From positions 1 to 64,000 of the forward strand of contig VTPC01000480.1 in assembly GCA_011009095.1 (NCBI GenBank): a DNA stretch of 64,000 nt. Reading direction: 5' to 3'. This DNA comes from Ignelater luminosus. Lineage: Eukaryota; Arthropoda; Insecta; Coleoptera; Elateridae. The notes under the pieces were generated by a model. That model did not search any database, was not told the origin of the DNA, and was given only the letters and a program-made list of their open reading frames with translations. Both the position numbers and the translations under genes were made by a program. Positions 49,954-61,688 of this stretch are shown piece by piece; position 1 is the stretch's first letter; the number at the start of each line of letters is the position of its first letter.

Positions 49954-52389
49954 TGTAGTAGAATGTCGGTGACCTACTTTCGAATAACAGATTCCACAGC
50001 TGATCTTCGCATATAGGTCAAATGGCGAGATGTAAACCAGAGTCGAACCACAGGTTCGAATAATACACAGATAAATAAAATGGAAATCGTACTGCACTCT
50101 AGTTAGATACTTACTTTCACAAGGTAAACTAAAGATAATGATTTCGTAGGACAGCGTCGACGCCACTGGAGTCCAGGCCAGCTGTTCTCTGTAAGGCTTA
50201 ATAAGTATGCTCATAACCCAATAAAAGATCGGAATAAGTTAATACATATATTGGCGTACTATAGCAAAATGAATATACAAGGAAAACAATATACAGCAGT
50301 CTGGTTTACACTTTTGGAAAAATTCATGTACCTAAATAAACAATAATAAACAAAGAAACAATAGTATAAAATACAAACAGATACACGACAAATGCGACTG
50401 GGTGAAACTTATTAACATTTACGGTTTAGTGAACCAGTACAATGCAGGAAGCACTGGAACAGAGAAAACAAAGTATACATCCATATAATGAATCCACCGG
50501 AAATTCTAAAATAAAATTCATTGATCGTTTATGAGAGAAGCATAAACATTAATAAATAAAATAAATAAATAAAAGATACATACTATAATTTCATAAATAT
50601 TGTTCATAAAAGAAGGCAAACAAATAAAAGATATCAGGATTCGAAACAAGATAATTACGTTATAATTCAACAAGCAATATATTTCTAATACACAAATAAT
50701 CTTAACAAACTTTTCACCACAGTGAATAGTCCGACGGGTTTTTCACTAATATTAACTGGTGTTCTGAGGTTTTTCACCAGTACGAAGCGACGAGTGAGTA
50801 ACCTTTACAACGGATTACTCTTTTCCAGGCGGTTGGTGACGTGACGATAAAAATGTAGACAGATTTTGCAAGTAATTGCGAAGGTTTGTTGGCAAATGGT
50901 GTGAGCCAACAATGCTTCTTCATAAAATATTAAACAAAAAGGTAAAAAGGTATTTACCATAGCAGGAACTATCTTTTAGAGAGCGGAACCAGCTGTTAGC
51001 CCAAAGTGCACGGCGCTTTTACACAAGTTTTAATTCACAAATATTACATAAATATTTACAGGTATACAGGTCTCCCTCATACGTTCGATAACAGAATATT
51101 TTAATTAAAAATTGAAAAATATCTAGGTAGAGTAAGGCAGTACAAATCTCGGTAGAAATATTGCAATATTATAAAATAGATAACGATACGGTAGTTTGAA
51201 AGTTCCTTGTGGAATTATCGGCACTTTCCGTCGGTTGGCAATAACTTTTAGGTACGGTACGGTAAAGACCACTTCCGGATTATCCCGGGAAATGTCCATA
51301 AATAATTTAGCGTAAATAAAATCCACTCGCTAGAATCACACTCAGGTTTAACTCAACCTTGTTAGAAATTAGTCTATCATTCTACTACTTCACGGTAGTT
51401 CGCAAGATTTTTATTTTCCAAGAGACACGAAGAATCTTGTTTCTGCTTACACGACAAACGAAGAACTCCGCTAGTCTTCAAGCGAGATATGTCACTTCCA
51501 ACCCCCTAAGAGGGTTGTACCAACAGATTGTTGTTTAACATATCGGACGATCGGACAAACCAATCAACTAGTGCAGGAAGGGTGTGCTTGCACTTTGCAC
51601 TCGGTAATTATAGGAAATATAAATCTTGTCTATAATTCGAAATTCCTGCGAATCGCATAAATAAAACCAAAAATATATAAAGTTAGAAGCGAAATACATA
51701 TCTAATTTAATATTTAAGAAAGCATTTTATAAAAGAATACCAGAGAAATTTAACATTCCCGAGTCATAAATTACAACAATGTCAAGGGACGTTAAGCCAA
51801 AAGGGCTTTTATATTGTATTAAGACGTCAAACTTAATTTTTAAACAGGAATATCACAACTACAGGAGAAAAGATTTAAAATAAGAAAACGATATATTGCT
51901 ATTTATGAGAATAAGTAACTTATTAAGGAAAAGTTCGCTAATTACGAAATTCTTCTAACTGACGCTATTTAAATACATTATCAGTTTTAGACCTATGGTA
52001 CCCCTATACGTCTTCGTCAAGAATCCCACCGATTATCGATTGCAGCAATAAAAAAGTAGTAGCATCATTTAGCAAATGAAAGTCGACGTCGTTACTGGTT
52101 TGACAGATTATTCTAAAAAATGTTCTAATTTAACTTTTTCAAGTTTTCTTTGCAATCTAGAGATTGAATCATATCAGAATACCAAGTTCTAGCCTAATAG
52201 CTTTAACGGATGTCTCAAAGGTCTTAACGAATCTGTTTGATTTGATTGTTAATACAATTTTTTAACGGATACTAAAAATAACAATTTCTAACAGAGTCCG
52301 TTTGGATCAAGATGGAAGCAGATTACCTTTAGAATAGGCCTGTAACAGAAGTAATAAGAACACAAGTCAAGCTGCACCTTTTAAATGCA
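49954..52389. other. Possible LTR, then AT-rich sequence without recognised genes
   Basis: A 7-bp hairpin TCGAACC/GGTTCGA occurs near 50042-50060. Composition at 49954-50220 is mixed. No coding motif could be identified in the rest. Confidence 0.25.
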
Positions 52390-53170
52390 CAATCTGGTGG
52401 CCCAAAATCGGGCTGCTCTGCCCTTTATTAACCCTCTTATAGAAAGTAAATGCAAACATTGACCCTTTCAACAGTCACCTGCGGTAATCTCTCCCTTAAT
52501 TTTCACAAGTGAGTTCAATTCAAAAATGGGCCAGACTTTTCCCTCTATTAGTCCGTGATCCAGATTCGAGCTTTGCCCTAACTTAGGCTTTGTTCTCCAT
52601 TCTTAAGAAAACTAAACACAAACACAGATCGGACCGTTCTTACAGACTACCTGCAGTGGCCCATGACCGGGTTTTGTCCTCCATTAACCTTCTAAATTGA
52701 AACTTAAGCTGGACGGCGTCATTCCAACGGGTCATCAGATAGACCTAAGTCGGATTTTGCATCCCATTACTCGTTCAATAAGGACACGGGTTGGGTTGAG
52801 TCTGCTATGACTCAAGGTTAAACTTCGCGCTTTCCTAAGCTTTTTAAGTAAATACAAAAGTGCATACAAAATGGTCGGGCTACTCTCTTCTAAGATTCAC
52901 ATTTTATCCTCCATTTACCATCTTAAGAGTACTAGAGAGGAATACGAATCAAGCACCATTTTGTTAAACGATCCACCTGGTGGCTTTAGACCGGGATTTT
53001 CCCTTCATTAACATAGTGGCTCAAAGCCAGTTTTTTGTTCTTCATCAATCTTAAAAGAAAGAAAAGAAAAAAGAACTAAGTGAAAACACTGGTCAGGTTG
53101 CGGCTTTGGACAGACCGCTTGATGGCTCTAGGCTGGGCTTTGCTCTACATTAACCTTCTTCATCGGACTA
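52390..53170. repeat. Degenerate tandem repeat, irregular unit of about 80-105 bp
   Basis: The phrase GTGGCYCWWGACCGGGCTTTG followed by TCCTCCATTAACCTTCTTAA recurs in diverged form near 52397, 52580, 52656, 52741, 52890, 52981, 53016 and 53121. Copies are often followed by AAGAAA and ACAAA-rich text. Spacing is irregular, so indels or nested copies are common. No protein frame runs through it. Confidence 0.6.
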
Positions 53171-54400
53171 TTTACGGTGTCGTACGTTCTTAACGGAACT
53201 ATACATAAATTGAGTTTCGCCTTCTACAAAGAGGTCGATGTTTACGATCTGGTTCCTTCTATTACCAATTGCCTCTGATGGTAGCGTAAGATTATCTCTC
53301 CGGCGAACAATGCAGAGAAACTGACTGGAACTAAATTTATCGTGCATTATTTATTATCATTTTGCAATAAAGATTAAATTGCTGAAAGCAACTTATAATA
53401 AAACCGTGAGGGAAGTTTAAATACTATGTTGTGTATACCAACTCAAAATTTTTCCCACTAATTTACTCAGTGAATTAATCGTTTAACCATGATTTTCACC
53501 ATGTTTTAGGTTTTGTTGATTGTTGATCATCGAAATGCCACGTCGAGACGTGGAGGTTTTAGAAGCCTGCTGGCTTCTCTTCAGCCTTGGTAATTTGAAG
53601 TTGATGGTAGCTGAACGCCCTTCTCGTCCGTTTGTAGTAGAGTTGAGATGAGAAATTTGGTCAAATTCTTGAATTTCTAGGCATCCCGGCAGGAGATGCA
53701 TGACGGAGGCTCTTGTGATGATGGCTGGATGTTGATTGGTTGGAACTTTGGTGTTGGCGTCGCAGCAGCTTTGGTTAGTTGAGTTGAATGAAGCTGGAGG
53801 TAACGATACTGATGGTGGATCCCGTCGAGTTTAAATGATAATGTGGAATGGACGATGGTGATTGGCGGCACTCAACGATGTAGGTTGGATCGTAATAGTA
53901 GATTGATGATTGGAATTTAGTTGGATGCTGGCATAAACGGTTATTCTCAAAACCGCAACTCCCCACAGTTCGTTCTGCGGGAGGATTTGGGAAGGAAAAG
54001 AAGAAAGTGGTTACGTAGGCGGCAATGGCTGGTACAGGAATTTTTCGAAGTATGGAGTACAGGTTCGAGGAGCCCCAAGCTCAGAGCCTGTAAGGAGTAG
54101 GGAATGGTCGCGGTCTGCCCGCCCCGGGCAGACCGGTCTGGAGCAGCTAAGAAAAATGATTTGTGGATTATGGCGCTGGCCCTACGCCCACCCTAACGCA
54201 GGATCACAGCAGTTGTCAGACGACCCCAGTTGGAGGCTTCGATAGTGTTCACCGTACCAGGCATTACTGCACTACTCGATTTCAGGTCGACCGTCTCGCT
54301 TCACACCCGACACTGGAATGTTCCAGGTTGGGTCATAAACAAGCTTTTATAAATCTAGTTATTAAAAGAATAAATGTTTAATAAGAAATTATAAAAATCA
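53171..54400. other. Unrecognised GC-richer block
   Basis: Composition is less AT-rich than the surroundings from about 53520 to 54340. Overlapping minus-strand frames of 63-72 codons (53483-53966) are Ser/Asn/His-rich, and a 72-codon plus-strand frame lies at 54163-54381. No family was recognised. A strong GC hairpin sits at 54111-54135. Possibly an LTR or another mobile-element fragment. Confidence 0.25.
54111..54135. other. Perfect GC-rich hairpin
   Basis: CGGTCTGCCCG, loop CCC, CGGGCAGACCG: an 11-bp perfect stem with a three-base loop. It is followed by a second partial copy of the stem text (GGTCTGG). There is no T-run as in a bacterial terminator; the function is unknown. Confidence 0.7.
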
Positions 54401-56474
54401 ATATGATCTATAATTAACATATAGAGGAATCTGATCTGCACTTACTTTGTAGGAAGAAAAACGTTTTATTTTTTATTATATAATTAGATTTTCTTATCAT
54501 AGTTAATTGTACGTAATCTTAACATAACAAGCCTGTGATGGATTTCAAGATTTACCTTCTTTAAAAAAAAATCAAGTGGTACTCTTGCGTCTGAGTACTT
54601 TTTGTGTTGTATATGGTTTTATCAAATTTTGATAAAACGCAGAGTTAAAATCTTGCTCTAGCTCAAATATAATTAAAGTTATACTGACTCCCATTGAAGT
54701 ATTTCAGTTCTTTGTTAGGTAAAGAGCACGTGCAATCTTGTAGGCAACCTGATTTGTAATGTTTCTAGCAATGATTTAGTTTTAGGTCAAATTACAATAT
54801 TTTACCATTCAAAGCTGACGGTCAAAAAAACTATGAGCAAATCTTTTTAAATCTTAAATAACTCAGGCAAAATTATTTTTAGTTTCTAAACAAGCTTTTA
54901 TGGGTTTTTACTTCATCTGCATAAAAACCTAACATTTTTACACAGATTTTTCTTGGTGTAGAAAATTCTTTCTGTATAATTTGGAGGTCAATGTAATTGT
55001 TTAGATAAGACAAACTACTGTGATGACAAGTATAAACAATAACACTAAACAGGACTTCTAGTATGTTTTATTGAAGGCGATCAGTAACAGGCATTCAAAC
55101 AAAAGTTGTTTTGACCAAAGAAGTTAAGCAACTGAAAAACATATTTTCTTTCGAATAAAGGAAATTGTTTTATAAAAAAATAAAACATTTTCAGAATCAT
55201 CTTCTTCCAGAAAATAATCTCTAAAGAATTTACAAAAGATCGAAACTTTATCCATTATTTACCGTCGAGTTATCAGAAACAATACCATGCAACAGTATTT
55301 TAACAGTTCTCTACTTCAACTTAAAACATAAATCAAAACTTTTGTATAAAAAAATCAATTTAACAGGTTATAAAAATGTTATCACATTTTTATGGCGGCA
55401 ACAATTTTGTTTTTTTTTCTCTTGAAAACGTATAGCTAGACATCAAAAGACCCTATAATATTGAACATTACATTCTTCTGGCAAGCGTTACATCCCGGGA
55501 GAGATGTGAAGTTATGGCATTTGGCTTTGGACCAAAGAATACGCTTTTATAAGTAACAAAATTGAAAGAAAAAAGAATTAACGATTTCTTGAGCTTTATA
55601 AAATTGTTCTCGAAGATAAAGCAATAATAGTTAGGCTTAGGCAATTTCATTATATACTTCTGATTAACACTAATAAGGAGAATTCCCAAAAGCAAAAGTC
55701 AATAGTGCAGTTTTGAAGTTAAATAAACTTGTGATTGCGATAATACTAAAAGTCAAAACCGAGTCTGTTGGAAGAAACAAGTTAGAATTACAAATTAAAC
55801 GACAAATATTTACAAAACGACTTAATTAAATGTACAAGCAGAAGATTAAAGAACTTTCAAATGAGGACTACAAAGGTAACGAGTATATATTTAAGCTTAA
55901 CAAAACGAAAAATAATTAGAAATTTATTTAAGTTACGAAAATGCACAAACATTAATTTTAGTGCTTGAAGTTCCAGAAAGATAATTAGGAATTATTAATT
56001 CATTGTTAGAAGGCAAAATGAAAATCAACTAAATTTATTGTTGCGTGAATGTAAAGTAACAGTTATTAATAATTTAAAATTTTAATATGCAAACAGAGAA
56101 AAATAATACGAGTATGTTTGGGTCGTTCACGTCAACTCGACGAATAGCGTGCACAATATAATTTCAGACTTTGATGTAAGAATTTATTACCCTCTAGTTA
56201 ATACAAGAGTATGAAAATGCCGTGAATACTCAGCATTTTATACTTGATTCCCTTATACCGAGTGTTCAAAATTAGAATTTGAAGTGCCTACGAGAGTGCC
56301 AAAACAAATCCTTGACCTAAACTTTCTTAAATTAGAAAAAAGAAATTTTATTTAGGCCTGGAGTTGTCGCTTAAAGGGTTTTAGATTTAGATGATGGCAC
56401 CAGTCGAAAGAAGTGTTACTTTGCATCCTGATCTGGTTTCTTCTCGCTTGATGCCATAGTAGTGGGGTTGATAA
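54401..56474. other. AT-rich intergenic sequence, nothing recognised
   Basis: No gene, repeat or transposon end was supported on either strand. Confidence 0.4.
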
Positions 56475-57048
56475 GTGAAAAAATATTTCACTCCTGGACA
56501 CCAACAAGCCCTTTGGTATGCAACTTCTATAGACTGGAATCTACGCATTTTAGGCCAGTGTTTTAATGAGAAGCCTCTTATTACTCCAAGTCGAGAAACC
56601 TACAATTCTTTAGCGAATAATGTTGCCATATTTGCAGAGTATGAAGTTTTGCCTGTCATCATTATCCGTACTCTTCCATGCATCAGCAGCACTGACCTCT
56701 TTGAAAGCCTAGTACAAAATAATGGCAGATATTATAAGACATGCCGAAATAAGTATGATAACCAAAAGTTGCGACGCCTATTAACACGTCTGGCCGTCCA
56801 AAGACGCAAGGAGAAGGTAGCAGCTCCACATCAACTCGCTCATCTTGTTCATCATCTGATATTAAACAAGTTTGCACTTTTTGCGATGGAAGTGATGGTA
56901 TGCTTTCTGCGGCATCAACACTATCTATGGCCATGCAGTACAGCTTAAAGACCAGACTTTTATTCGAAAACTTACATAGGTGTATACCTATGAAATGAGA
57001 CTTTTTTTTTCAATTTTAAACGTTTATTAACAAAAAATGGTTACAAAT

Positions 57049-58036
57049 TTAATCTTCAAAATAATAGCCATCGCTAGCGACACATTTTACCCATCTCTCA
57101 GGCAATTTGTGAATGCCGCGCCAAAAAGATTGGCCGTCTTTGGCCGCAAACCAATCATCGAGCCATTTTTTGGCTTCTTCGTGAGAATTGAAGCGCTGCT
57201 CGGAAAGTGCGTGGCCCATCGATGCAAACAAATGATAATCGGAAGGCGCCAAGTCTGGTGAGTAAGCCGCATGCACCAGCGGTTCCCAATCGTACGTCTC
57301 CACCAATTCCCGGGTCGCTCTTGTTCGATGTGGTGGTGCATTGTCATCAAGAAAAATTACTTTGTGACGCCGATCGGCATATTCTGGGCGTTTTCGGTGT
57401 ATAGCGCTGTTCAAATCGGCCAATTNNNNNNNNNNNNNNNNNNNNNNNNNNNNNNNNNNNNNNNNNNNNNNNNNNNNNNNNNNNNNNNNNNNNNNNNNNN
57501 NNNNNNNNNNNNNNNNNNNNNNNNNACGATCGTTTACGCTTGGGATTGGAGAAATACACCCATTTTTCATCACCCGTAACGATTCGATGCAAAAAAGACT
57601 TCCTTTTGAACCGGGAGAGCAGCATTTCACAAGTGGTTTTTCGGTTCTCTTGCTGCCTTTCAGTCAGTTCATGCGGCACCCATCTTCCGACCTTTAAAAT
57701 CATGCCCATGTCTTTCAAACGTTTGCAAATGGTTTTTTGGGTCACTTCCAACTGCTCTGCCATCATTTCTTGCGTTTGACCATCATCTTCATTCAACAAT
57801 GCTTGCAATTCGGTGTCCTCAAACTTTTTCGGTGGCCGGCCACGTTCCTCGTTCTCCACGCTAAAATCACCACTTCGGAATTTTTCAAACCACCTGAAGC
57901 ACTGTGCTCTGCTTAGAGCATGTCCACCGTAAGCTTCTATAAGCATTTGATGAGCTTGAGAGGCGTTTTTCTTCAATTGATAACAGAAAATCAACGATGT
58001 CCGCAAATCGTAGTTTGAAGACACGAAATTCGACAT
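57049..58036 (-). CDS. Mariner transposase, mauritiana (Mos1) group, internal gap
   Basis: The minus-strand ATG at 58036 begins MSNFVSSN. The frame is open through RCFRWFEKFRSGDF, WVPHELTERQ and GDEKWVYF (first catalytic Asp) to the gap at 57525. Beyond the gap it runs from LADLNSAIHRKRPEY through FLDDNAPPH (second Asp) and PDLAPSDYHLF (third Asp) to the stop at 57049. Motifs closely follow Mos1 of Drosophila mauritiana as I know it. One base is left over before the gap and two after it, so a true gap of a multiple of three would keep one frame. No lesion is visible in the sequenced parts, so this may be an intact gene. Confidence 0.85.
57426..57525. other. Assembly gap of 100 N
   Basis: Exactly 100 N, the usual placeholder. 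It falls inside the M4 transposase, between the first and second catalytic aspartates. Confidence 0.99.
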
Positions 58037-58899
58037 TTTTAAGAGCGAAAAAAATGCGTTGTTGTATGAAACATCACAAACAATGAATTGAATATTGTTG
58101 ACAGATGACAGACGAAAAAAATAAGACATTTGGGACAGTTTAAAAATACTCCTAGCGACATCTGTGGTCTAATAGCTGAAAGTCTCATTTCATAGGTATA
58201 CACCTGGTACATCCACTGATATGGTGGCTATAGAAGCTAAATATCATAAGCCTTGCTACAGATCATTCCTAAACCGTGTGTCATCTGAGCAACATCAAAT
58301 ACCAAACTTGCAGCAAATTGTTTATGGTTCAGTAATTACTAAAACAGTACGTTACGTGGAAGATATAATACTTGGGCAGCGAGACATCTTCTGTTTTTAA
58401 ATTAAATGATTGTCAAATATGGGGGTTCCTACAACTGAAAGAAAAGTTTTTCTTCTTTTATTCCTAAACTGAGGGCAAATAAGTCTGGCCAGGAAGTTAT
58501 CCTGAGTTTTAAAAACGATGTTGGTGATGCTATTACAGATGCTTGTGCATTTAACGATTTTAGTGATGGTATGTGCTTTAGTCAGGCAGCATCTATTTGC
58601 GCAGAAATTATTTCTTGATTTTTCAAAATTCCACGGTACGTTTATGTCACATTTTAGACAGAAAACTGAAGTTGCATTTTGGCATAGACACGTTTTCCAC
58701 CAGGTCTTAGCAGCTTCAATAGGATTATGCGATAACTTACTAGCTGTATACAACCGTTGTCAGACTTTGAGTGCGATGCGTTTTAGGAGTCTGGTGGTGG
58801 ATTATATTCAGACCAGGCACCGGCATTATGAAAGCGATCTTACAGCAGCGCTCAAAGATCTAGTAGAGCTTCTGGACATAATGTGAATGAAGAAAGGCT

Positions 58900-59280
58900 G
58901 TAGCGCTTAGAAGTTATGGCTTGGCGTAGTAGAAAAGGTAGTACTCACTTCCAACAAGATTATCAGGTGAAAGATAAAGAACAAGTGAAAGCCAGCCAGG
59001 GAATACCAAAAACGGTTTGCTTAGTCAGAACAAAAAGTCTCTTGCTTAGGAATGTCTAGATGCTTTTGAAAGTTTGTTCTGGTAGAACGAAAACGGAAAA
59101 ACTTGTCAGAGGTTCAGGCCAAAACCGTTCTGAGGGTTATTATGGTAACAAAATACGCAGAGATTCAGAAAGCCAAAGTCAGAGAACTCTAAGATTTCTA
59201 ATTGGAGCCCTAACAGGCCACTACGCTCTAAAAAACTCCTTTGTTTTATTATACCTGACAAAGCAAGGCTTTTGATTGAA
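58900..59280 (+). mobile_element. Possible C-terminal fragment of a non-LTR retrotransposon
   Basis: A frame at 59060-59275 contains RTLRFLIGALTGHYALKN. The LxGxLTGHxxL pattern is typical of the end of the RNase H region in LINEs that have one. The preceding 150 bp are basic and Ser-rich but not recognisable. No catalytic residues are present. Confidence 0.4.
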
Positions 59281-61181
59281 TTAATTCTGCAGAGCAAAAC
59301 TTAAAGCAATCGTTATTTTGGAAAAATGAAAAATTGAAAATATGGCTTATCTTTAAATGCAAAGTACCATGGCGCAAAATGCATTAGTACATAAAAGAGA
59401 AATTTGCTTGAAATTTAAATTAACTAGGTTGCCATCCCATTTATCTTGATCTGAACTGAGAGGGTTCTTTAATTTTATTAATTAAGATTTTTAATTTTAA
59501 AGAACGCTTTATAAAAACAAATTCGAATTATCTTTATAAGAAAAATATTTAAAGTTAAGTTTATAAAATGAAAATGCAGATCGATAAACGGCAGGTGTTT
59601 AATACAAAACTAAGTAAAACTGAGATTAAAATTAACAAAATTAATGCATTTAGGTATAACTTACTAATTTGTAAACAGGAACGAGTATGTAAAGATTGAA
59701 ATTTACTAATTTCAGTAGTCTTTTGTTAATCCTAAAAGCTATTTATTATTTTCCTGATTAACGACATTATTTTTAAATAGAAATACGAGATGGTCTGATA
59801 GAACGAAAATTTTATCACTCTAGATTTGTCTTGTTGACAAGTTAATTAACGAGATGTAAAAAAATATTAGTTTAACCCGCTAAAATACAATAGAAACCTT
59901 TCGGAACTTGGTAGAGATAATTTAGGATGTGAAATTATCTCCCGTTGTTTGTCCATTTTACGCTTTTACATATTATGGTGTTATTTTTAAGTAAAGGCTT
60001 GAATTTCGTTTGCAGCTTTTGTGTAAAAAAAAGGAAAACGCCCGGAAGTGAATTTATGAATGTTCTTGCGAAACAAACCTAATACAACATTCTGGATTTG
60101 ATTACATAAGATAAACGATATGTAATTTTTCTACATAGGTCAAGCCTTTGAGACTGACCTCGGAGAAGCCTGTTATGAAGTGAAATGGATAACTGTCATT
60201 TTGCTTGTGTACCCAACAATATTTTCAAATTGTATTTTGTGATTTATTGTCGCGCGGAGGAAACCCCAATATACAGAAAAAAAATCCTTCAAAACGAATT
60301 CTCTAAACTAAATATATTTTCCCGCATTAATTATAATTTTGCTATTTTATTTAACGCCTGGCCTGCTTCGAAAATAAATTTTCTGGTGTGGTTGTGTATT
60401 ATTACCTTAAATCCACCTCGGAATACATCAGGAAGTTTTCATTTAGAGAATTTTGCGTTTACTTTTTCCCTCAAAAGAAATTTATATTGTGAAAGAATAT
60501 TAAGCGCATTTTCATCAATCGATGTGAATAAGTTATATGCTGTAGGCGTTTGTAATAGACTACCATGAATTTTTCATTCGTCATTTAATTGCGTTTGGAA
60601 GGAAAATAATTCCAAAGGGAATTGAAAAGCCTTACTTTTTAGAAATGAAACCAGAAATGTCATTTTGTGGGTTTCATTTTGTGTTAGCATTTACATAACT
60701 TAGTGAAAACTTTTATTAAATATTTGATATAACAACAACAACCTAATTTATGAATATTTAACAACCCACGAAAGAAGTAAAGTAAAAAAACTGCCAGTCC
60801 TTTGTCTTTCCTATTCACGTTAAATGACATATTTTCAATTTTTGCAATAAAACATTTCCTTTGAAGGCAAAGGAAAATATAATAATTTACATCAGAAGGA
60901 AAGTTAAAAAATAAATTCATAAAAGTAAAAAATAACGACTTTGGAGTTTCTGAAAAAGGAAAACAATGAGGAAAACCTGGCTTTAGTTTTATTATCAAAG
61001 TCTGCTTTCACACGTTCTTTTCGTATTCCTTAGGGAACATGATCGTGGGCTTGCACTGAAATTTAAGTGGATATTCAGGGTAATTATGCAATCAGTACTC
61101 TACAATCTTTCAAGTATAAAGAATTTATTGCCTGTTTCTAAAATAGTTTTAAGATTTATTCACAGTCAACTCACTAAACTC
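59281..61181. other. Intergenic sequence with one unrecognised 127-codon frame
   Basis: The plus-strand frame 60185-60568 would encode 127 residues (Asn/Phe/Leu-rich, a few possible hydrophobic segments). No motif or family was recognised and AT-rich composition could explain it. AATAAA on the minus strand at about 61155-61160 serves the oxidase gene. Confidence 0.3.
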
Positions 61182-61688
61182 TTATTTATTTTTTATAAAA
61201 TTTATTATCCTATCAGCTTCACGAAATCCTGTTTCCATAGCTCCATGAACAGTACGGTAGTGAGTAGGATTTGTAGCTTCTCCAGCAAATAATAATGCCA
61301 TCTTACCATTTTCTGCTTGCATTGGTTTAGACAATGCTATTTGCCCAGAAATATTCCGTTGTCGCGACTTTACTGTTTGATACGAATAGGTACCACGGAA
61401 ATGGGATTGTTCATACCAGTTGAACCTAAAAAAAAAATTAATTGAACAAAACAGGTCTTATCGATTTCGATAGAAATTTCACCTTAGAAGCGAATCAGGT
61501 GTGGTAATATTTTCAAAATATTTTCCGACAAATCTGTTTAACATTAACATCAGTCCATTGATAATTTCTTCATCTGGAAGTAATTCGATTTTTGGAACAT
61601 TTTCACCACAGAACCAAGTTTGTAGTACGTTAGGATTATATGGAGTAGGATAAAGTCCCGTAAAACCTAACAACCAAGACTTGTCCTT
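61182..61688 (-). CDS. Flavin-containing polyamine (spermine-type) oxidase, last two exons
   Basis: Exons are 61688-61483 (206 bp) and 61425-61182 (244 bp, stop TAA at 61184-61182), joined by a 57-bp GT-AG intron. The first begins KDKSWLLGFTGLYPTPYNPN and includes TWFCGENV. The second begins FNWYEQSHFRGTYSY and ends with ALLFAGEATNPTHYRTVHGA followed by METGFREADRI, the C-terminal FAD-binding signature of the amine oxidase/spermine oxidase family. Family members oxidise spermine or acetylated polyamines, releasing hydrogen peroxide and an aldehyde. The catalytic N-terminal exons were not found up to 64000, so the upstream intron exceeds 2.3 kb or the gene is truncated. AATAAA lies about 22 bp past the stop. 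LSD-type relatives are less likely given GLYPTPYNPN. Confidence 0.85.

Larger units (their letters stand above)
56975..58207 (-). mobile_element. Mariner element M4 (Mos1-like), with an assembly gap
   Basis: Inverted ends share AGGTGTATACCTATGAAATG and a further GAGACTTT. The right end reads CCAGGTGT in complement, as in Mos1-type mariners, next to TA at 58208-58209. The left end has one extra base (CATAGGTG) next to TA at 56973-56974. The visible length is 1233 bp including 100 N. It carries a minus-strand transposase. The target is the older coding sequence described above. Confidence 0.9.
56475..58890 (+). pseudogene. Decayed coding sequence of an unnamed repetitive insect protein family, split by mariner M4
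   Basis: Before the mariner, a frame at 56475-56810 contains NGRYYKTCRNKYDNQKLRR. A shifted frame then gives a Ser/Thr-rich linker and VCTFCDGSDG (a Cys-x2-Cys pair). A further one-base shift gives KDQTFIRKL, which joins across the insertion point to TSTDMVAIEAKYHKPCYRSF (a His-x3-Cys pair). Downstream, VFKLND, GQEVILSFKNDVGDAITDA and KFHGTF continue in other frames to about 58640. From memory, this motif order (KKCR, CxxC, D-ALEAKYHxxC, DDVG) is seen in a multicopy insect family of unknown function, probably carried by mobile elements. The last frame (to 58886) is unassigned. Confidence 0.55.

Noticed and set aside
57347..58129. Single 260-codon frame running through the N gap on the minus strand
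   Set aside because: The 100 N placeholder shifts the frame, so the residues after the gap (IGRFEQRY and on) are out of frame; the real continuation is LADLNSAIH.
61479..61673. A separate small gene at this frame
   Set aside because: It is the penultimate exon of the oxidase; splice sites and reading phase join it to 61425-61182.
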